Shown here piece after piece: positions 1-6,784 of a stretch of DNA of 8,065 nt. Numbering within the stretch: the stretch's first letter is position 1; every line of letters begins with the position of its first letter. The notes beneath the pieces are model-generated. The model was given only the letters and a program-made list of their open reading frames with translations. It did no database searches and had not been told where the DNA came from. Source of the stretch: an uncultured Oscillospiraceae bacterium (GTDB lineage Bacteria; Bacillota; Clostridia; Oscillospirales; Ruminococcaceae); assembly GCA_934463345.1 (NCBI GenBank), contig CAKSJL010000076.1, positions 1 to 8,065 of the forward strand. The letters are read 5' to 3'. The translations under genes and the position numbers were made by a program.

Positions 1-886
1 TCTCATTATCGGTCCATGTTCTGCTGATAAAGAAGAGCCTGTTATGGACTACGTTGGCAGACTTGCTGTTTTACAGGAAAAAGTTAAAGATAAGATTATT
101 ATTATCCCAAGAATTTACACCAACAAACCAAGAACAACTGGTGAAGGATATAAGGGTATGATTCATCAGCCGGATCCTTCAAAGGCGGAAGATATTCTTG
201 AGGGTCTTATACATGTACGTCATCTGCACACAAGAGCAATTGCAGAAACAAAGCTTACATGTGCTGACGAAATGCTGTATCCTGAAAACTACAGATATCT
301 TTATGACTTGCTTTCCTATGTTGCCGTAGGCGCTCGTTCTGTTGAGGATCAGCAGCACAGACTTACTGCAAGCGGTATGGATATGCCGGTTGGAATGAAA
401 AACCCGACAGGCGGTGATCTTTCAGTAATGCTCAATTCTATTACAGCAGCTCAGGGCAGTCATAATTTCCTTTACAGAGGCTGGGAAGTAAGCACTGACG
501 GTAATCCGTATGCTCATGCTATTTTAAGAGGTGCGGTAAATAAGCATGGTCAGAATCTTCCTAATTATCACTATGAAGATCTCAGACTTCTTTATGAGCT
601 TTACTCAAAGAAGGATCTTGCTAATCGTGCTGTTATTGTTGACACTAACCACTCAAACTCAGGTAAAAAATATCTTGAACAGATCAGAATAAGCAAGGAA
701 GTTCTCCATAGTATGCGTCACAGCGATGATATCAAAGGCTTCGTAAAGGGGCTTATGATTGAAAGCTATATTGAGGACGGAAATCAGACAGTTGATGACT
801 GCGTATATGGAAAGTCAATTACAGATCCATGCCTTGGATGGGAAAAGTCAGAAAAACTTGTACTGGAAATAGCTGATCTTCTTTAA
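1..886 (+). CDS. aroFGH: 3-deoxy-7-phosphoheptulonate (DAHP) synthase, type I, 5'-truncated by window edge
   Basis: Condenses phosphoenolpyruvate with erythrose 4-phosphate to DAHP, the first step of the shikimate pathway to aromatic amino acids; cytosolic and metal-dependent. The reading frame is open from base 2, so the ATG at 44 is internal and roughly 50-60 N-terminal residues lie outside the window. Visible family motifs are IIGPCS at the left edge, KPRTT, GARSVEDQQHR, VGMKN, AILRG, DTNHSNS, MIESY and GKSITDPC. The expected metal ligands are present: Cys (codon 17-19), His (650-652), Glu (761-763) and Asp (824-826), matching Cys61, His268, Glu302 and Asp326 of E. coli AroG in order and approximate spacing. 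The sequence resembles the AroF/G/H subgroup rather than the Bacillus chorismate-mutase-linked type. The missing N-terminus would carry much of the feedback-control region, so Phe, Tyr or Trp sensitivity cannot be read. It converges on gpsA and ends at a strong terminator. Confidence 0.96.
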   Translation, partial: LIIGPCSADKEEPVMDYVGRLAVLQEKVKDKIIIIPRIYTNKPRTTGEGYKGMIHQPDPSKAEDILEGLIHVRHLHTRAIAETKLTCADEMLYPENYRYLYDLLSYVAVGARSVEDQQHRLTASGMDMPVGMKNPTGGDLSVMLNSITAAQGSHNFLYRGWEVSTDGNPYAHAILRGAVNKHGQNLPNYHYEDLRLLYELYSKKDLANRAVIVDTNHSNSGKKYLEQIRISKEVLHSMRHSDDIKGFVKGLMIESYIEDGNQTVDDCVYGKSITDPCLGWEKSEKLVLEIADLL

Positions 887-895
887 ATAAACTGC

Positions 896-930
896 AATGC
901 CCTTAGCAAAGCTAAGGGCATTATTTTTTT
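896..930 (+). terminator. Rho-independent terminator of the DAHP synthase gene
   Basis: A perfect 12-bp stem (AATGCCCTTAGC, 896-907, with its complement at 911-922) and an AAA loop are followed by A and seven T residues (923-930). It starts 10 bases after the stop codon. Read on the minus strand, the same hairpin is followed by GCAGTTTATTT, a weaker U-rich tail that starts four bases late, so it may also partly stop transcripts arriving from gpsA. No better minus-strand terminator is visible after gpsA. Confidence 0.95.
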
Positions 931-969
931 CCTATATGTTCTGATAAATACAGACATATTACTTTCAGT

Positions 970-1968
970 TTATATAAACTGTTCTGTTTCGCATTTTTTA
1001 GGTCTGGACATTAGTTTACGAAGGGCATTCTCAACATTTCCATTATTAAACAGTACTTCGTTTAACTGTTCTGTAATCGGCATTGAAACACCAAGCTTAT
1101 TTGCAAGTTCAAGCGCAACTTTACAGCAATTGTACCCTTCAACTGTTCCGACAATTTTTACTGCCTCCTGAGGTGTAACCCCCTGACCAATAAGTATACC
1201 GGCTCTGCGGTTTCGGCTGTGCATACTTGTGCATGTAACAATCAGGTCACCTATTCCGGTCAGACCACTGAAAGTTGACGCACTTGCGCCCATGGCAACT
1301 CCAAGCCTCCCAATTTCAGTAATACCTCTCGTCATAAGAGCTGCCTTTGTATTGTCTCCATAATTCAGACCATCACATATTCCTGCACAAACAGCAATAA
1401 TATTCTTCAATGCACCTCCTATTTCACAGCCAGTCACATCACTATTTATATATATTCTAAACACACTGCTGCTCATTATATCCTGTATATATGCGGCAGC
1501 ATCTGCATTCTCAGAGGCAGCGACAACAGTTGTAGGGATTCCTCTTGCGACTTCCTCAGCGTGAGACGGACCAGAGAGAATGACAACCGGTGAGTCAGGT
1601 ATCTCTTCGCTTATAACATCGCTTATAAGCTTGTGTGTTCCGTTTTCAAGTCCCTTGCTTGTATTAACAATAATCATTTCAGAAGTTACAAATGGTGCAG
1701 CTTTTTTTACTACATCTCTTACATATGGTGATGGGATTCCGAGCAGAACAACATCACTGCCTTTAATGCATGAAATATCAGGATCGAGTCTGACACTTTC
1801 AGGAATTTTAACACCCGGAAGCTTGACCTTATGTTCACCGTCCTTTCGGATTTCGGCAAGCTCTTTCTCAAATGCTGACCATACAGTTACATCATGGCCA
1901 AGATTGTTAAGCATAACAGAAAGACTTAATCCAAATCCTCCAGAACCTAAAATCGTAATTTTAGCCAT
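970..1968 (-). CDS. gpsA: Glycerol-3-phosphate dehydrogenase [NAD(P)+]
   Basis: Reduces dihydroxyacetone phosphate to sn-glycerol 3-phosphate, the backbone for membrane phospholipids; cytosolic. The 332-residue length is normal for the family. The N-terminal Rossmann fold starts with GSGGFG (residues 8-13), and SKG (104-106) and SGPS (132-135) follow. The catalytic Lys is K188 in the ALKN segment, and the C-terminal helical domain has GLTGIGDLIVTC and SRNRR. The ATG at 1968 is supported by AAGGAGG (1979-1985), 10 bases upstream and inside the last codons of plsY. Only 5 bases separate the plsY stop from this start, so the two are almost certainly co-transcribed and probably translationally coupled. 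Its product is the acceptor used by PlsY, so the pair are consecutive steps of phosphatidic acid synthesis. It is the last gene of the minus-strand set and meets the DAHP synthase gene tail to tail. Confidence 0.97.
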   Translation of the reverse strand: MAKITILGSGGFGLSLSVMLNNLGHDVTVWSAFEKELAEIRKDGEHKVKLPGVKIPESVRLDPDISCIKGSDVVLLGIPSPYVRDVVKKAAPFVTSEMIIVNTSKGLENGTHKLISDVISEEIPDSPVVILSGPSHAEEVARGIPTTVVAASENADAAAYIQDIMSSSVFRIYINSDVTGCEIGGALKNIIAVCAGICDGLNYGDNTKAALMTRGITEIGRLGVAMGASASTFSGLTGIGDLIVTCTSMHSRNRRAGILIGQGVTPQEAVKIVGTVEGYNCCKVALELANKLGVSMPITEQLNEVLFNNGNVENALRKLMSRPKKCETEQFI

Positions 1969-1973
1969 AGCTG

Positions 1974-2645
1974 CTATTCCTCCTTTTTCTTAAATGAAAA
2001 TCTGTTTTCAGTACCGTTTTTTAATCTTTGAATATTTGATCTGTGCATGAATATGACTATAGCACAAATCGGAACAGTCAATAAAGTGTGTACAAGTGAA
2101 ATATTAAAAGATACCTTTTCAGCGTAATTGCGCATGAAAAATGTAACAAATGGACATAAAAGAGCTGCGGTCATTGATGAAACAGAAACATAACGAGTAA
2201 ATATAAGTACAACTGCAAAAATAAGGATCAATATTCCAAATACCGCCGGATCAACTACCAGAAAGACTGATACTCCAACCAATACGCCCTTACCACCCTT
2301 AAAACCATAGTATACAGGAAAGATATGCCCTATTACCGCAAACAATCCGGCTATGTATCCTATATACCGTACATCATTCTCAACGCCTATTCCTGCGTCC
2401 AGAAGAGTGCATGCAAATTTGCATATAAAAACAGCGATAACTCCCTTTGAAAGGTCGCCTATAAGCGTTATAAGTGCTGGTAGCTTTCCGAAGCAGCGCA
2501 GAGTGTTAGTAAGTCCTGCATTGCCGCTTCCGAATTTTCGTATATCTTCCCCTTTCATAAGCCTGATAGTTATGATTGAAGAATTACAGCTTCCCAGGAG
2601 ATAAGAAACAACAGCGGAAATTAAAATTGCAAAAATATATTTCAT
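1974..2645 (-). CDS. plsY: Acyl-phosphate:glycerol-3-phosphate acyltransferase PlsY
   Basis: Integral membrane enzyme that transfers an acyl group from acyl-phosphate (made by PlsX) to position 1 of glycerol 3-phosphate, giving lysophosphatidic acid. The 223 residues are mostly hydrophobic, with about five membrane segments (near residues 3-20, 56-80, 95-113, 120-147 and 152-205, the last region probably holding more than one). Motif 1 is GSGNAGLTNTLR (39-50), DLSKG is at 64-68, and motif 2 is GHIFPVYYGFKGGKGV (106-121). Family members usually read GATN where this has GLTN, and the N-terminal GSIP-type loop is GSCN here. The C-terminus is basic (RFSFKKKEE). The ATG at 2645 has AAAGGTG about 9 bases upstream and lies 12 bases after the der stop. 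plsX, which makes the substrate, is not in the window. Confidence 0.96.
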   Translation of the reverse strand: MKYIFAILISAVVSYLLGSCNSSIITIRLMKGEDIRKFGSGNAGLTNTLRCFGKLPALITLIGDLSKGVIAVFICKFACTLLDAGIGVENDVRYIGYIAGLFAVIGHIFPVYYGFKGGKGVLVGVSVFLVVDPAVFGILILIFAVVLIFTRYVSVSSMTAALLCPFVTFFMRNYAEKVSFNISLVHTLLTVPICAIVIFMHRSNIQRLKNGTENRFSFKKKEE

Positions 2646-2657
2646 AATATGGCACCT

Positions 2658-3986
2658 TTATTTATCCTTGTCGTTTCTTTCTCTTACAACAAATCTTACC
2701 GGTGTTCCAGAAAGTCCGAATGTTCCTCTTATTTGATTTTCAAGATACCTCTGATATGAAAAATGGAACAAATCAGAACGATTAACAAAGGTAACAAACG
2801 TTGGCGGCTTGGTTGAAGCCTGTGTCATATAATATATTTTAAGTCGCCTGCCCTTATCCGACGGTGGCTGAACCCTTGTTGTAGCATATGCCAGAACATC
2901 ATTAAGCATTCCGGTTGAAATTCTGATTGAATTCTGCTCATTGACATAATTTATCATCTCAAACAGCTTATTAACCCTCTGACCTGTTTTAGCTGAGATA
3001 AAAAGGAACGGAACATATGACATAAAGCTGAAATCATTTTCAAGCTTTGTCTGATAATCCTTCATCGTGTTATTGTCCTTGTCAACGGCATCCCACTTGT
3101 TTACAGCAACAATTGATGCTTTTCCCTGTTCATGAGCATAGCCTGCGATTTTGGAATCCTGTTCTGTGAATCCAACCTCTGCATCAATTACAATGACACA
3201 GACATCTGCCCTGTCAACAGCCATATATGCACGCAGCACACTGAAATGCTCAATCTTTTCGTTTACCTTTGACTTTTTCCTGATTCCCGCAGTATCAATA
3301 AATACGAATTTACCATATTCATTTTCTATAACGCTGTCAGTCGCATCACGAGTAGTTCCGGCAATGTCAGAAACAATTGCTCTTTCCTCGCCTGAAATTT
3401 TATTTATAAGCGATGATTTTCCGACATTAGGTTTTCCAATAACTGCAACCTTTATATACTCATCATCATAATCCTCAGTTTTATCCTCAGGAAAATATTT
3501 GAATATTTCGTCAAGAAGATCGCCGGTTCCATGACCATGTTGGGATGATATTGGAAAAGGTTCGCCTAATCCCAGATTGTAAAATTCATAAATTTCAACA
3601 GGAGGTTCTCCAAGACTATCACATTTATTTACAGCAAGAACAACAGGCTTTCCGCTTTTTAGAAGCATTGACGCAACGTCCTGATCACTCGCAGTAACAC
3701 CGCATCTTATGTCTGTAACAAGAACTATGACATCGGCTCGTTCAATTGCAAGCTCGGCTTGTCTGCGCATCTGAGAGAGTATAATATCATCAGAATCAGG
3801 TTCTATTCCCCCAGTATCGACAACCATGAATTCTCTTGAACGCCATTCACATTTTGAATAAATTCTGTCACGAGTTACACCCGGAGTATCCTCAACAATA
3901 GAAAGTCTCTGACCGATAAGCTTATTAAAAAGTGTGGATTTTCCAACGTTAGGTCGTCCGACAACCGCAACAACTGGTAATGCCAT
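2658..3986 (-). CDS. der: Ribosome biogenesis GTPase Der (EngA)
   Basis: Essential double-GTPase needed for maturation of the 50S ribosomal subunit; cytosolic and ribosome-associated. The 442-residue length is typical. G domain 1 has GRPNVGKST (10-18), TPGVTRDR (34-41), DTGG (57-60) and NKCD (120-123). An acidic linker (about 167-176) leads to G domain 2, with GKPNVGKSS (184-192), GTTRD (210-214), DTAG (231-234), NKWD (296-299) and SAKTG (331-335). The remaining ~95 residues form the KH-like RNA-binding domain. All nucleotide-binding motifs are intact in both domains. The ATG at 3986 has AAAGGAG 9 bases upstream. It probably heads a der-plsY-gpsA operon, since a terminator separates it from rpmF and a TATAAT box lies upstream. 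The pairing of der with gpsA/plsY is common in Firmicutes. Confidence 0.98.
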   Translation of the reverse strand: MALPVVAVVGRPNVGKSTLFNKLIGQRLSIVEDTPGVTRDRIYSKCEWRSREFMVVDTGGIEPDSDDIILSQMRRQAELAIERADVIVLVTDIRCGVTASDQDVASMLLKSGKPVVLAVNKCDSLGEPPVEIYEFYNLGLGEPFPISSQHGHGTGDLLDEIFKYFPEDKTEDYDDEYIKVAVIGKPNVGKSSLINKISGEERAIVSDIAGTTRDATDSVIENEYGKFVFIDTAGIRKKSKVNEKIEHFSVLRAYMAVDRADVCVIVIDAEVGFTEQDSKIAGYAHEQGKASIVAVNKWDAVDKDNNTMKDYQTKLENDFSFMSYVPFLFISAKTGQRVNKLFEMINYVNEQNSIRISTGMLNDVLAYATTRVQPPSDKGRRLKIYYMTQASTKPPTFVTFVNRSDLFHFSYQRYLENQIRGTFGLSGTPVRFVVRERNDKDK

Positions 3987-4068
3987 AAATCACATCTCCT
4001 TTCATATTTTCAATAATAGCTTTAAACTACATGATTAATCCTAAATAAATATCTGCAAATATGCAAAA

Positions 4069-4074
4069 ATTATA
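4069..4074 (-). promoter_or_regulatory. Candidate -10 box for der-plsY-gpsA
   Basis: An exact TATAAT on the minus strand lies 82 bases before the der ATG, just downstream of the rpmF terminator. No convincing -35 lies 16-18 bases further up: that position falls in the CCTCTT part of the terminator hairpin. There is no extended TGn element. A promoter is expected because the terminator isolates der, but this exact site is only a candidate. Confidence 0.4.
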
Positions 4075-4081
4075 CACCAAC

Positions 4082-4115
4082 AAAAAAAGAGAAGAGGATT
4101 TTAGCTCCTCCTCTC
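4082..4115 (-). terminator. Rho-independent terminator after rpmF
   Basis: On the minus strand a 10-bp stem (GAGAGGAGGA, 4115-4106, pairing with 4098-4089, one G-U pair) closes a 7-base loop and is followed by seven T residues (4088-4082). It starts 15 bases after the rpmF stop. It defines yceD-rpmF as a separate short transcription unit. Confidence 0.9.
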
Positions 4116-4129
4116 CTCCTTGCAGGGAA

Positions 4130-4315
4130 TTACTCAGCATCCATCTTGATAACTTCAACGCCCTTGTAGAATCCGCAATTCTTGCAAACCTTATGCGGAG
4201 CTTTTAACTCGCCGCAATTATCGCATCTGCAAAATGCAGGTGCATCCAGCTTCCAAACTGCTGAACGTCTTTTATCACGTCTAGCTTTGGAAGTTTTTCT
4301 CTTTGGTACAGCCAT
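4130..4315 (-). CDS. rpmF: 50S ribosomal protein L32 (zinc-ribbon form)
   Basis: Small basic protein of the large ribosomal subunit. The 61 residues start with the family's [18 protein letters not shown] zinc ribbon follows, with CDNC (31-34) and CKNC (44-47), and one extra Cys at 29. All four zinc ligands are present, so this is the Zn-binding C+ type and not the Cys-less paralog induced by zinc starvation in some bacteria. The start at 4315 has a near-perfect AAGGAGGT site (4322-4329) with about 7 bases of spacing, as expected for a highly expressed ribosomal gene. It follows yceD after 29 bases and is closed by its own terminator. The usual next gene in many bacteria, plsX, is absent here. 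Confidence 0.98.
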   Translation of the reverse strand: MAVPKRKTSKARRDKRRSAVWKLDAPAFCRCDNCGELKAPHKVCKNCGFYKGVEVIKMDAE

Positions 4316-4344
4316 TCCGGCACCTCCTTAAAGCTTTTTCAAGC

Positions 4345-4794
4345 TCAGTTTTTTTGGCAATTACACTCGGATTCATTTAAGTCACATCCACATACAGGAC
4401 AAAGACCCGCACAATCCTCTTTACAGAGCATTTTTGTTGGAAGTGACAAAAGCAGATCCGAAAGAGCAATCTCGTCAATATCAACTCTGTCATTTTCAGC
4501 AATAATATACTCATCATTATCCGAATTAACAGTTTTTACAACGATGCGCTTAAAGCTAAAGTCGTAATCACGGCTCATTTCTTTCAGGCATCTGTCGCAA
4601 ACGATATCTAATGTAAACTTTACGGAATAATCTAAATGGACAACATCAGCACGATTATAAAAGCTGCCGGAAACCGTTACATCGCCGCTAAAAGAATAGC
4701 TTTCATTCTTTGGAAAATCAGAACCAGATATCTGATATTCAAAAGCTTTTTTGGCACCGACAGAATTAAAAATCTGTCTTAAATCTGCAACCAT
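4345..4794 (-). CDS. yceD: YceD/DUF177 family protein
   Basis: Member of the DUF177 (YceD) family, almost always encoded immediately before rpmF. Plant and bacterial members have been linked to 23S rRNA accumulation and large-subunit biogenesis, but the molecular activity is not settled. The 149 residues hold the family's CDRC pair (66-69), a beta-rich middle, an acidic DIDEIALSDLLLSLP segment (105-119), and a Cys-rich C-terminus with Cys at 124, 128, 132, 135, 137, 144 and 146. CPVCGCDLN (132-140) is the typical family ending. The Cys pattern suggests metal binding, which is inference. The ATG at 4794 has AAAAGGAG about 8 bases upstream. It is the first gene of a two-gene unit with rpmF, under the consensus promoter at 4827-4855. 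Confidence 0.93.
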   Translation of the reverse strand: MVADLRQIFNSVGAKKAFEYQISGSDFPKNESYSFSGDVTVSGSFYNRADVVHLDYSVKFTLDIVCDRCLKEMSRDYDFSFKRIVVKTVNSDNDEYIIAENDRVDIDEIALSDLLLSLPTKMLCKEDCAGLCPVCGCDLNESECNCQKN

Positions 4795-4826
4795 TTTATT
4801 ATCTCCTTTTAAGCATCACAAATTAT

Positions 4827-4855
4827 ATTATATATAAAATTGATGTTATTGTCAA
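4827..4855 (-). promoter_or_regulatory. Consensus sigma-A promoter of yceD-rpmF
   Basis: On the minus strand, TTGACA (4855-4850), a 17-base spacer and TATAAT (4832-4827) match the vegetative consensus at all 12 positions with ideal spacing. A second TATAAT overlaps, five bases downstream. The predicted start is near 4820, giving a leader of about 25 bases before the yceD ATG. The -35 begins only 12 bases past the stop of the upstream P-loop gene. Confidence 0.92.
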
Positions 4856-4866
4856 TAGCTTTTTTA

Positions 4867-5274
4867 TCAATCAATAAATTTTGTAACGCTTGCCGGCATT
4901 TCTTCGTTGTTAGCTGAAACAGTAAATACAACCTGTGTATCATCACCAGTCAGCTTGTCAAGCTTATCAAGCATGATTCCAAGCTCGTCCAAATCAGCAC
5001 CACCAATTTTCAGGATAGAATCAACAAAGATTTCCTTTATGTCATAATTTCCTGCGAGCATACCTGCAATAAAGCCATAGAATGCATCATAACCGGAAAT
5101 ATTAAAACGCTCAGCATCAACAAGTCTTACCTTATAGCTGATATCGTATGTAAGCTTTGCTCCCTTTTCAATGCAGATAAGGTCGCCATTTGTTGACTTA
5201 ACTGCGTCGTTGATCATGTCAATAAGAATCTTGGTTTTTCCTGTACCCTTTTTACCAGTAATCAGTTTAATCAT
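4867..5274 (-). CDS. Small P-loop NTPase-like protein of unknown function
   Basis: I do not recognise a named function. The 135 residues look like a minimal P-loop domain. A Walker A motif GKKGTGKT (7-14) sits directly after the first strand. A second strand is DLICIEKG (31-38). A hydrophobic strand EIFVDS (81-86) ends in Asp85 as a likely Walker B. A later strand, TQVVFTVSAN (113-122), ends in polar residues like a sensor 1. There is no signal peptide, membrane segment or partner domain. Similar short proteins occur in clostridial genomes, from memory, often under vague labels such as ATPase or PilT-like. The ATG at 5274 is supported by AAGGAG (5282-5287) with about 7 bases of spacing. It lies 97 bases after the pgi start-to-stop unit ends, with no clear promoter of its own, so it may share the pgi transcript. 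A real gene is likely; the function is open. Confidence 0.85.
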   Translation of the reverse strand: MIKLITGKKGTGKTKILIDMINDAVKSTNGDLICIEKGAKLTYDISYKVRLVDAERFNISGYDAFYGFIAGMLAGNYDIKEIFVDSILKIGGADLDELGIMLDKLDKLTGDDTQVVFTVSANNEEMPASVTKFID

Positions 5275-5376
5275 TTATAAACTCCTTCCGCCATATAAAA
5301 TGACTTATATTTAGTATTTTTGCTGTATATCATAATGCATTTTCAACAGCTTCAAAGCCATTGATTCATTATTGCC

Positions 5377-6711
5377 TTAACCTAATTTTGCTTCAAGCTC
5401 TCCCTTACGGTCTTCATAACCAGGTTTGCCCAAAAGTGCGAACATGTTTGACTTGTAGCTTTCAACGCCTGGCTGATTAAATGGATTTACACCAAGAACA
5501 TAGCCTGAAACAGCACATGCCTTTTCAAAGAAGTAAATCATATATCCAAGATTCTCTTCATTTATTTCATCAAGCTCAAGGATAATATTTGGAACGCCGC
5601 CTTCTGTATGTGCAAGAATAGTTCCTTCAAATGCCTTTCTGTTTACTACAGACATATTCTGATTTGTAAGGAAATTCAAGCCGTCAAGATTCTCTGCATC
5701 ATTTTCAAGGAAAAGATCCTGTTTTGGTTTCTTAATGTCCACAACAGTTTCAAACATAACTCTTGAGCCATCCTGAATGAACTGACCCATAGAGTGAAGA
5801 TCTGTTGAGAATACAACTGATGCCGGGAAAATACCCTTATTGTCCTTGCCTTCGCTTTCACCGAACAGCTGCTTGTACCATTCAGACATCATGCAGAATG
5901 CAGGGTCATATGAAACCATCATTTCAACAGACTTACCCTTACGGTAAAGAATGTTTCTGAGAGCTGCATACTTATAGCAGTCGTTGTTGTCAAAATCAGC
6001 AAAATAGTCCTCTCTTGCCTTTGCTGCACCCTTCATAAGAGCATCAATGTCACATCCTGAAACAGCAATTGGAAGAAGACCAACAGCTGTCAGAACTGAG
6101 AAACGTCCTCCTACATCATCAGGAATAACAAATGTTTCATAACCTTCTGTATCAGCGAGACTCTTAAGTGTTCCCTTTGCCTTATCAGTTGTGCAGAAAA
6201 TTCTGTCCTTTGCGCTTTCACGTCCGTATTTATCTTCAACAAGCTTTTTAAAAATTCTGAAAGCAAGAGCAGGTTCTGTTGTTGTACCTGATTTTGAGAT
6301 AACGTTTACAGCTATATCTCTTCCCTCACATATTGACAGAACTTCCTGAAGATATGTAGGATTAATATTATTTCCAACATAATAAATATCAGGCGTATCC
6401 TTTTTCATATTATTGTAGAATGGGGACTTGAGCAGCTCGATTGCAGCTCTTGCACCAAGGTATGAACCGCCTATACCGATAACGATCAATACATCGGAAT
6501 TTTTCTTAATTTTTTCGGCAGCTGCCTTTATTCTCGCAAATTCTTCCTTATCATAATCCACCGGCAAATCAAGCCATCCAAGAAAGTCGTTTCCAAGACC
6601 TGTTTTATCATGAAGAACCTTTGCAGCAGTCTCAACCTGTGCCTTAATACCTGTCAGTTCATCTTCATTTACAAATTTTTCAACATATTTGCTGTTAAGC
6701 TTTAAAGCCAT
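5377..6711 (-). CDS. pgi: Glucose-6-phosphate isomerase
   Basis: Interconverts glucose 6-phosphate and fructose 6-phosphate in glycolysis and gluconeogenesis; cytosolic. I place the start at the ATG at 6711 ([13 protein letters not shown]), giving 444 residues, close to the ~450 of Bacillus enzymes. The frame stays open for 34 more codons up to a TTG at 6813, but that stretch has no family similarity and overlaps the promoter. Visible motifs are [11 protein letters not shown] (78-88), [10 protein letters not shown] (139-148), signature 1 [14 protein letters not shown] (199-212), GESEGK (284-289) and signature 2 ending in NQPGVESYK (412-420). Glu285, His306 and Lys420 correspond to the catalytic Glu290, His311 and Lys425 of the Geobacillus stearothermophilus enzyme, with a constant offset of 5. 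It has its own promoter, and it is separated by 146 bases from the S11 gene upstream. Confidence 0.97.
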   Translation of the reverse strand: MALKLNSKYVEKFVNEDELTGIKAQVETAAKVLHDKTGLGNDFLGWLDLPVDYDKEEFARIKAAAEKIKKNSDVLIVIGIGGSYLGARAAIELLKSPFYNNMKKDTPDIYYVGNNINPTYLQEVLSICEGRDIAVNVISKSGTTTEPALAFRIFKKLVEDKYGRESAKDRIFCTTDKAKGTLKSLADTEGYETFVIPDDVGGRFSVLTAVGLLPIAVSGCDIDALMKGAAKAREDYFADFDNNDCYKYAALRNILYRKGKSVEMMVSYDPAFCMMSEWYKQLFGESEGKDNKGIFPASVVFSTDLHSMGQFIQDGSRVMFETVVDIKKPKQDLFLENDAENLDGLNFLTNQNMSVVNRKAFEGTILAHTEGGVPNIILELDEINEENLGYMIYFFEKACAVSGYVLGVNPFNQPGVESYKSNMFALLGKPGYEDRKGELEAKLG

Positions 6712-6720
6712 TTTATGTTT

Positions 6721-6725
6721 CCTCC
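6721..6725 (-). promoter_or_regulatory. Ribosome binding site that fixes the pgi start
   Basis: On the minus strand, GGAGG (6725-6721) lies 9 bases before the ATG at 6711. The upstream in-frame TTG at 6813 has no comparable site, so this site argues for the 444-residue protein. Confidence 0.85.
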
Positions 6726-6784
6726 AGACAACAATGAAAAAAGCCGTCAGGGCATATTTCTCATTTAATATTCTTACTCTTAAC

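Noticed and set aside
934..959. Imperfect hairpin (about 9 bp with a bulge) just after gpsA on the minus strand
   Set aside because: It is AT-rich and bulged, and is followed on the minus strand by AGGAAAAAAA rather than a T run, so it does not look like a terminator.
1580..1993. 137-codon + strand open frame opposite gpsA
   Set aside because: It is antisense to a clear gpsA, has no ribosome binding site or family similarity, and is Ser/Thr/Pro-rich as expected of a shadow frame.
3151..3471. 106-codon + strand open frame opposite der, and similar frames at 2353-2604, 7278-7487 and 7540-7839
   Set aside because: All lie opposite well-supported genes, with low-complexity shadow composition and no start signals.
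4844..4862. Inverted repeat TTATTG/CAATAG with T run on the + strand
   Set aside because: It leaves no room for a loop beyond a 5-bp stem, no + strand gene precedes it, and the sequence is better explained by the -35 box.
5275..5376. Possible promoter before the P-loop gene (TATGAT-like -10 with TTGAAG or CTTTGA upstream)
   Set aside because: Spacing is 15 bases with the better -35, or the -35 is poor at 17 bases, so it is too weak to list as a feature.
5676..5861. 61-codon minus-strand open frame inside pgi
   Set aside because: It is out of frame within a conserved part of pgi and has no ribosome binding site.
6737..6753. GCC...GGC followed by six T in the pgi leader, a possible attenuator
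   Set aside because: The stem is only 3 bp, too short for a terminator, and no alternative pairing or leader peptide was seen.
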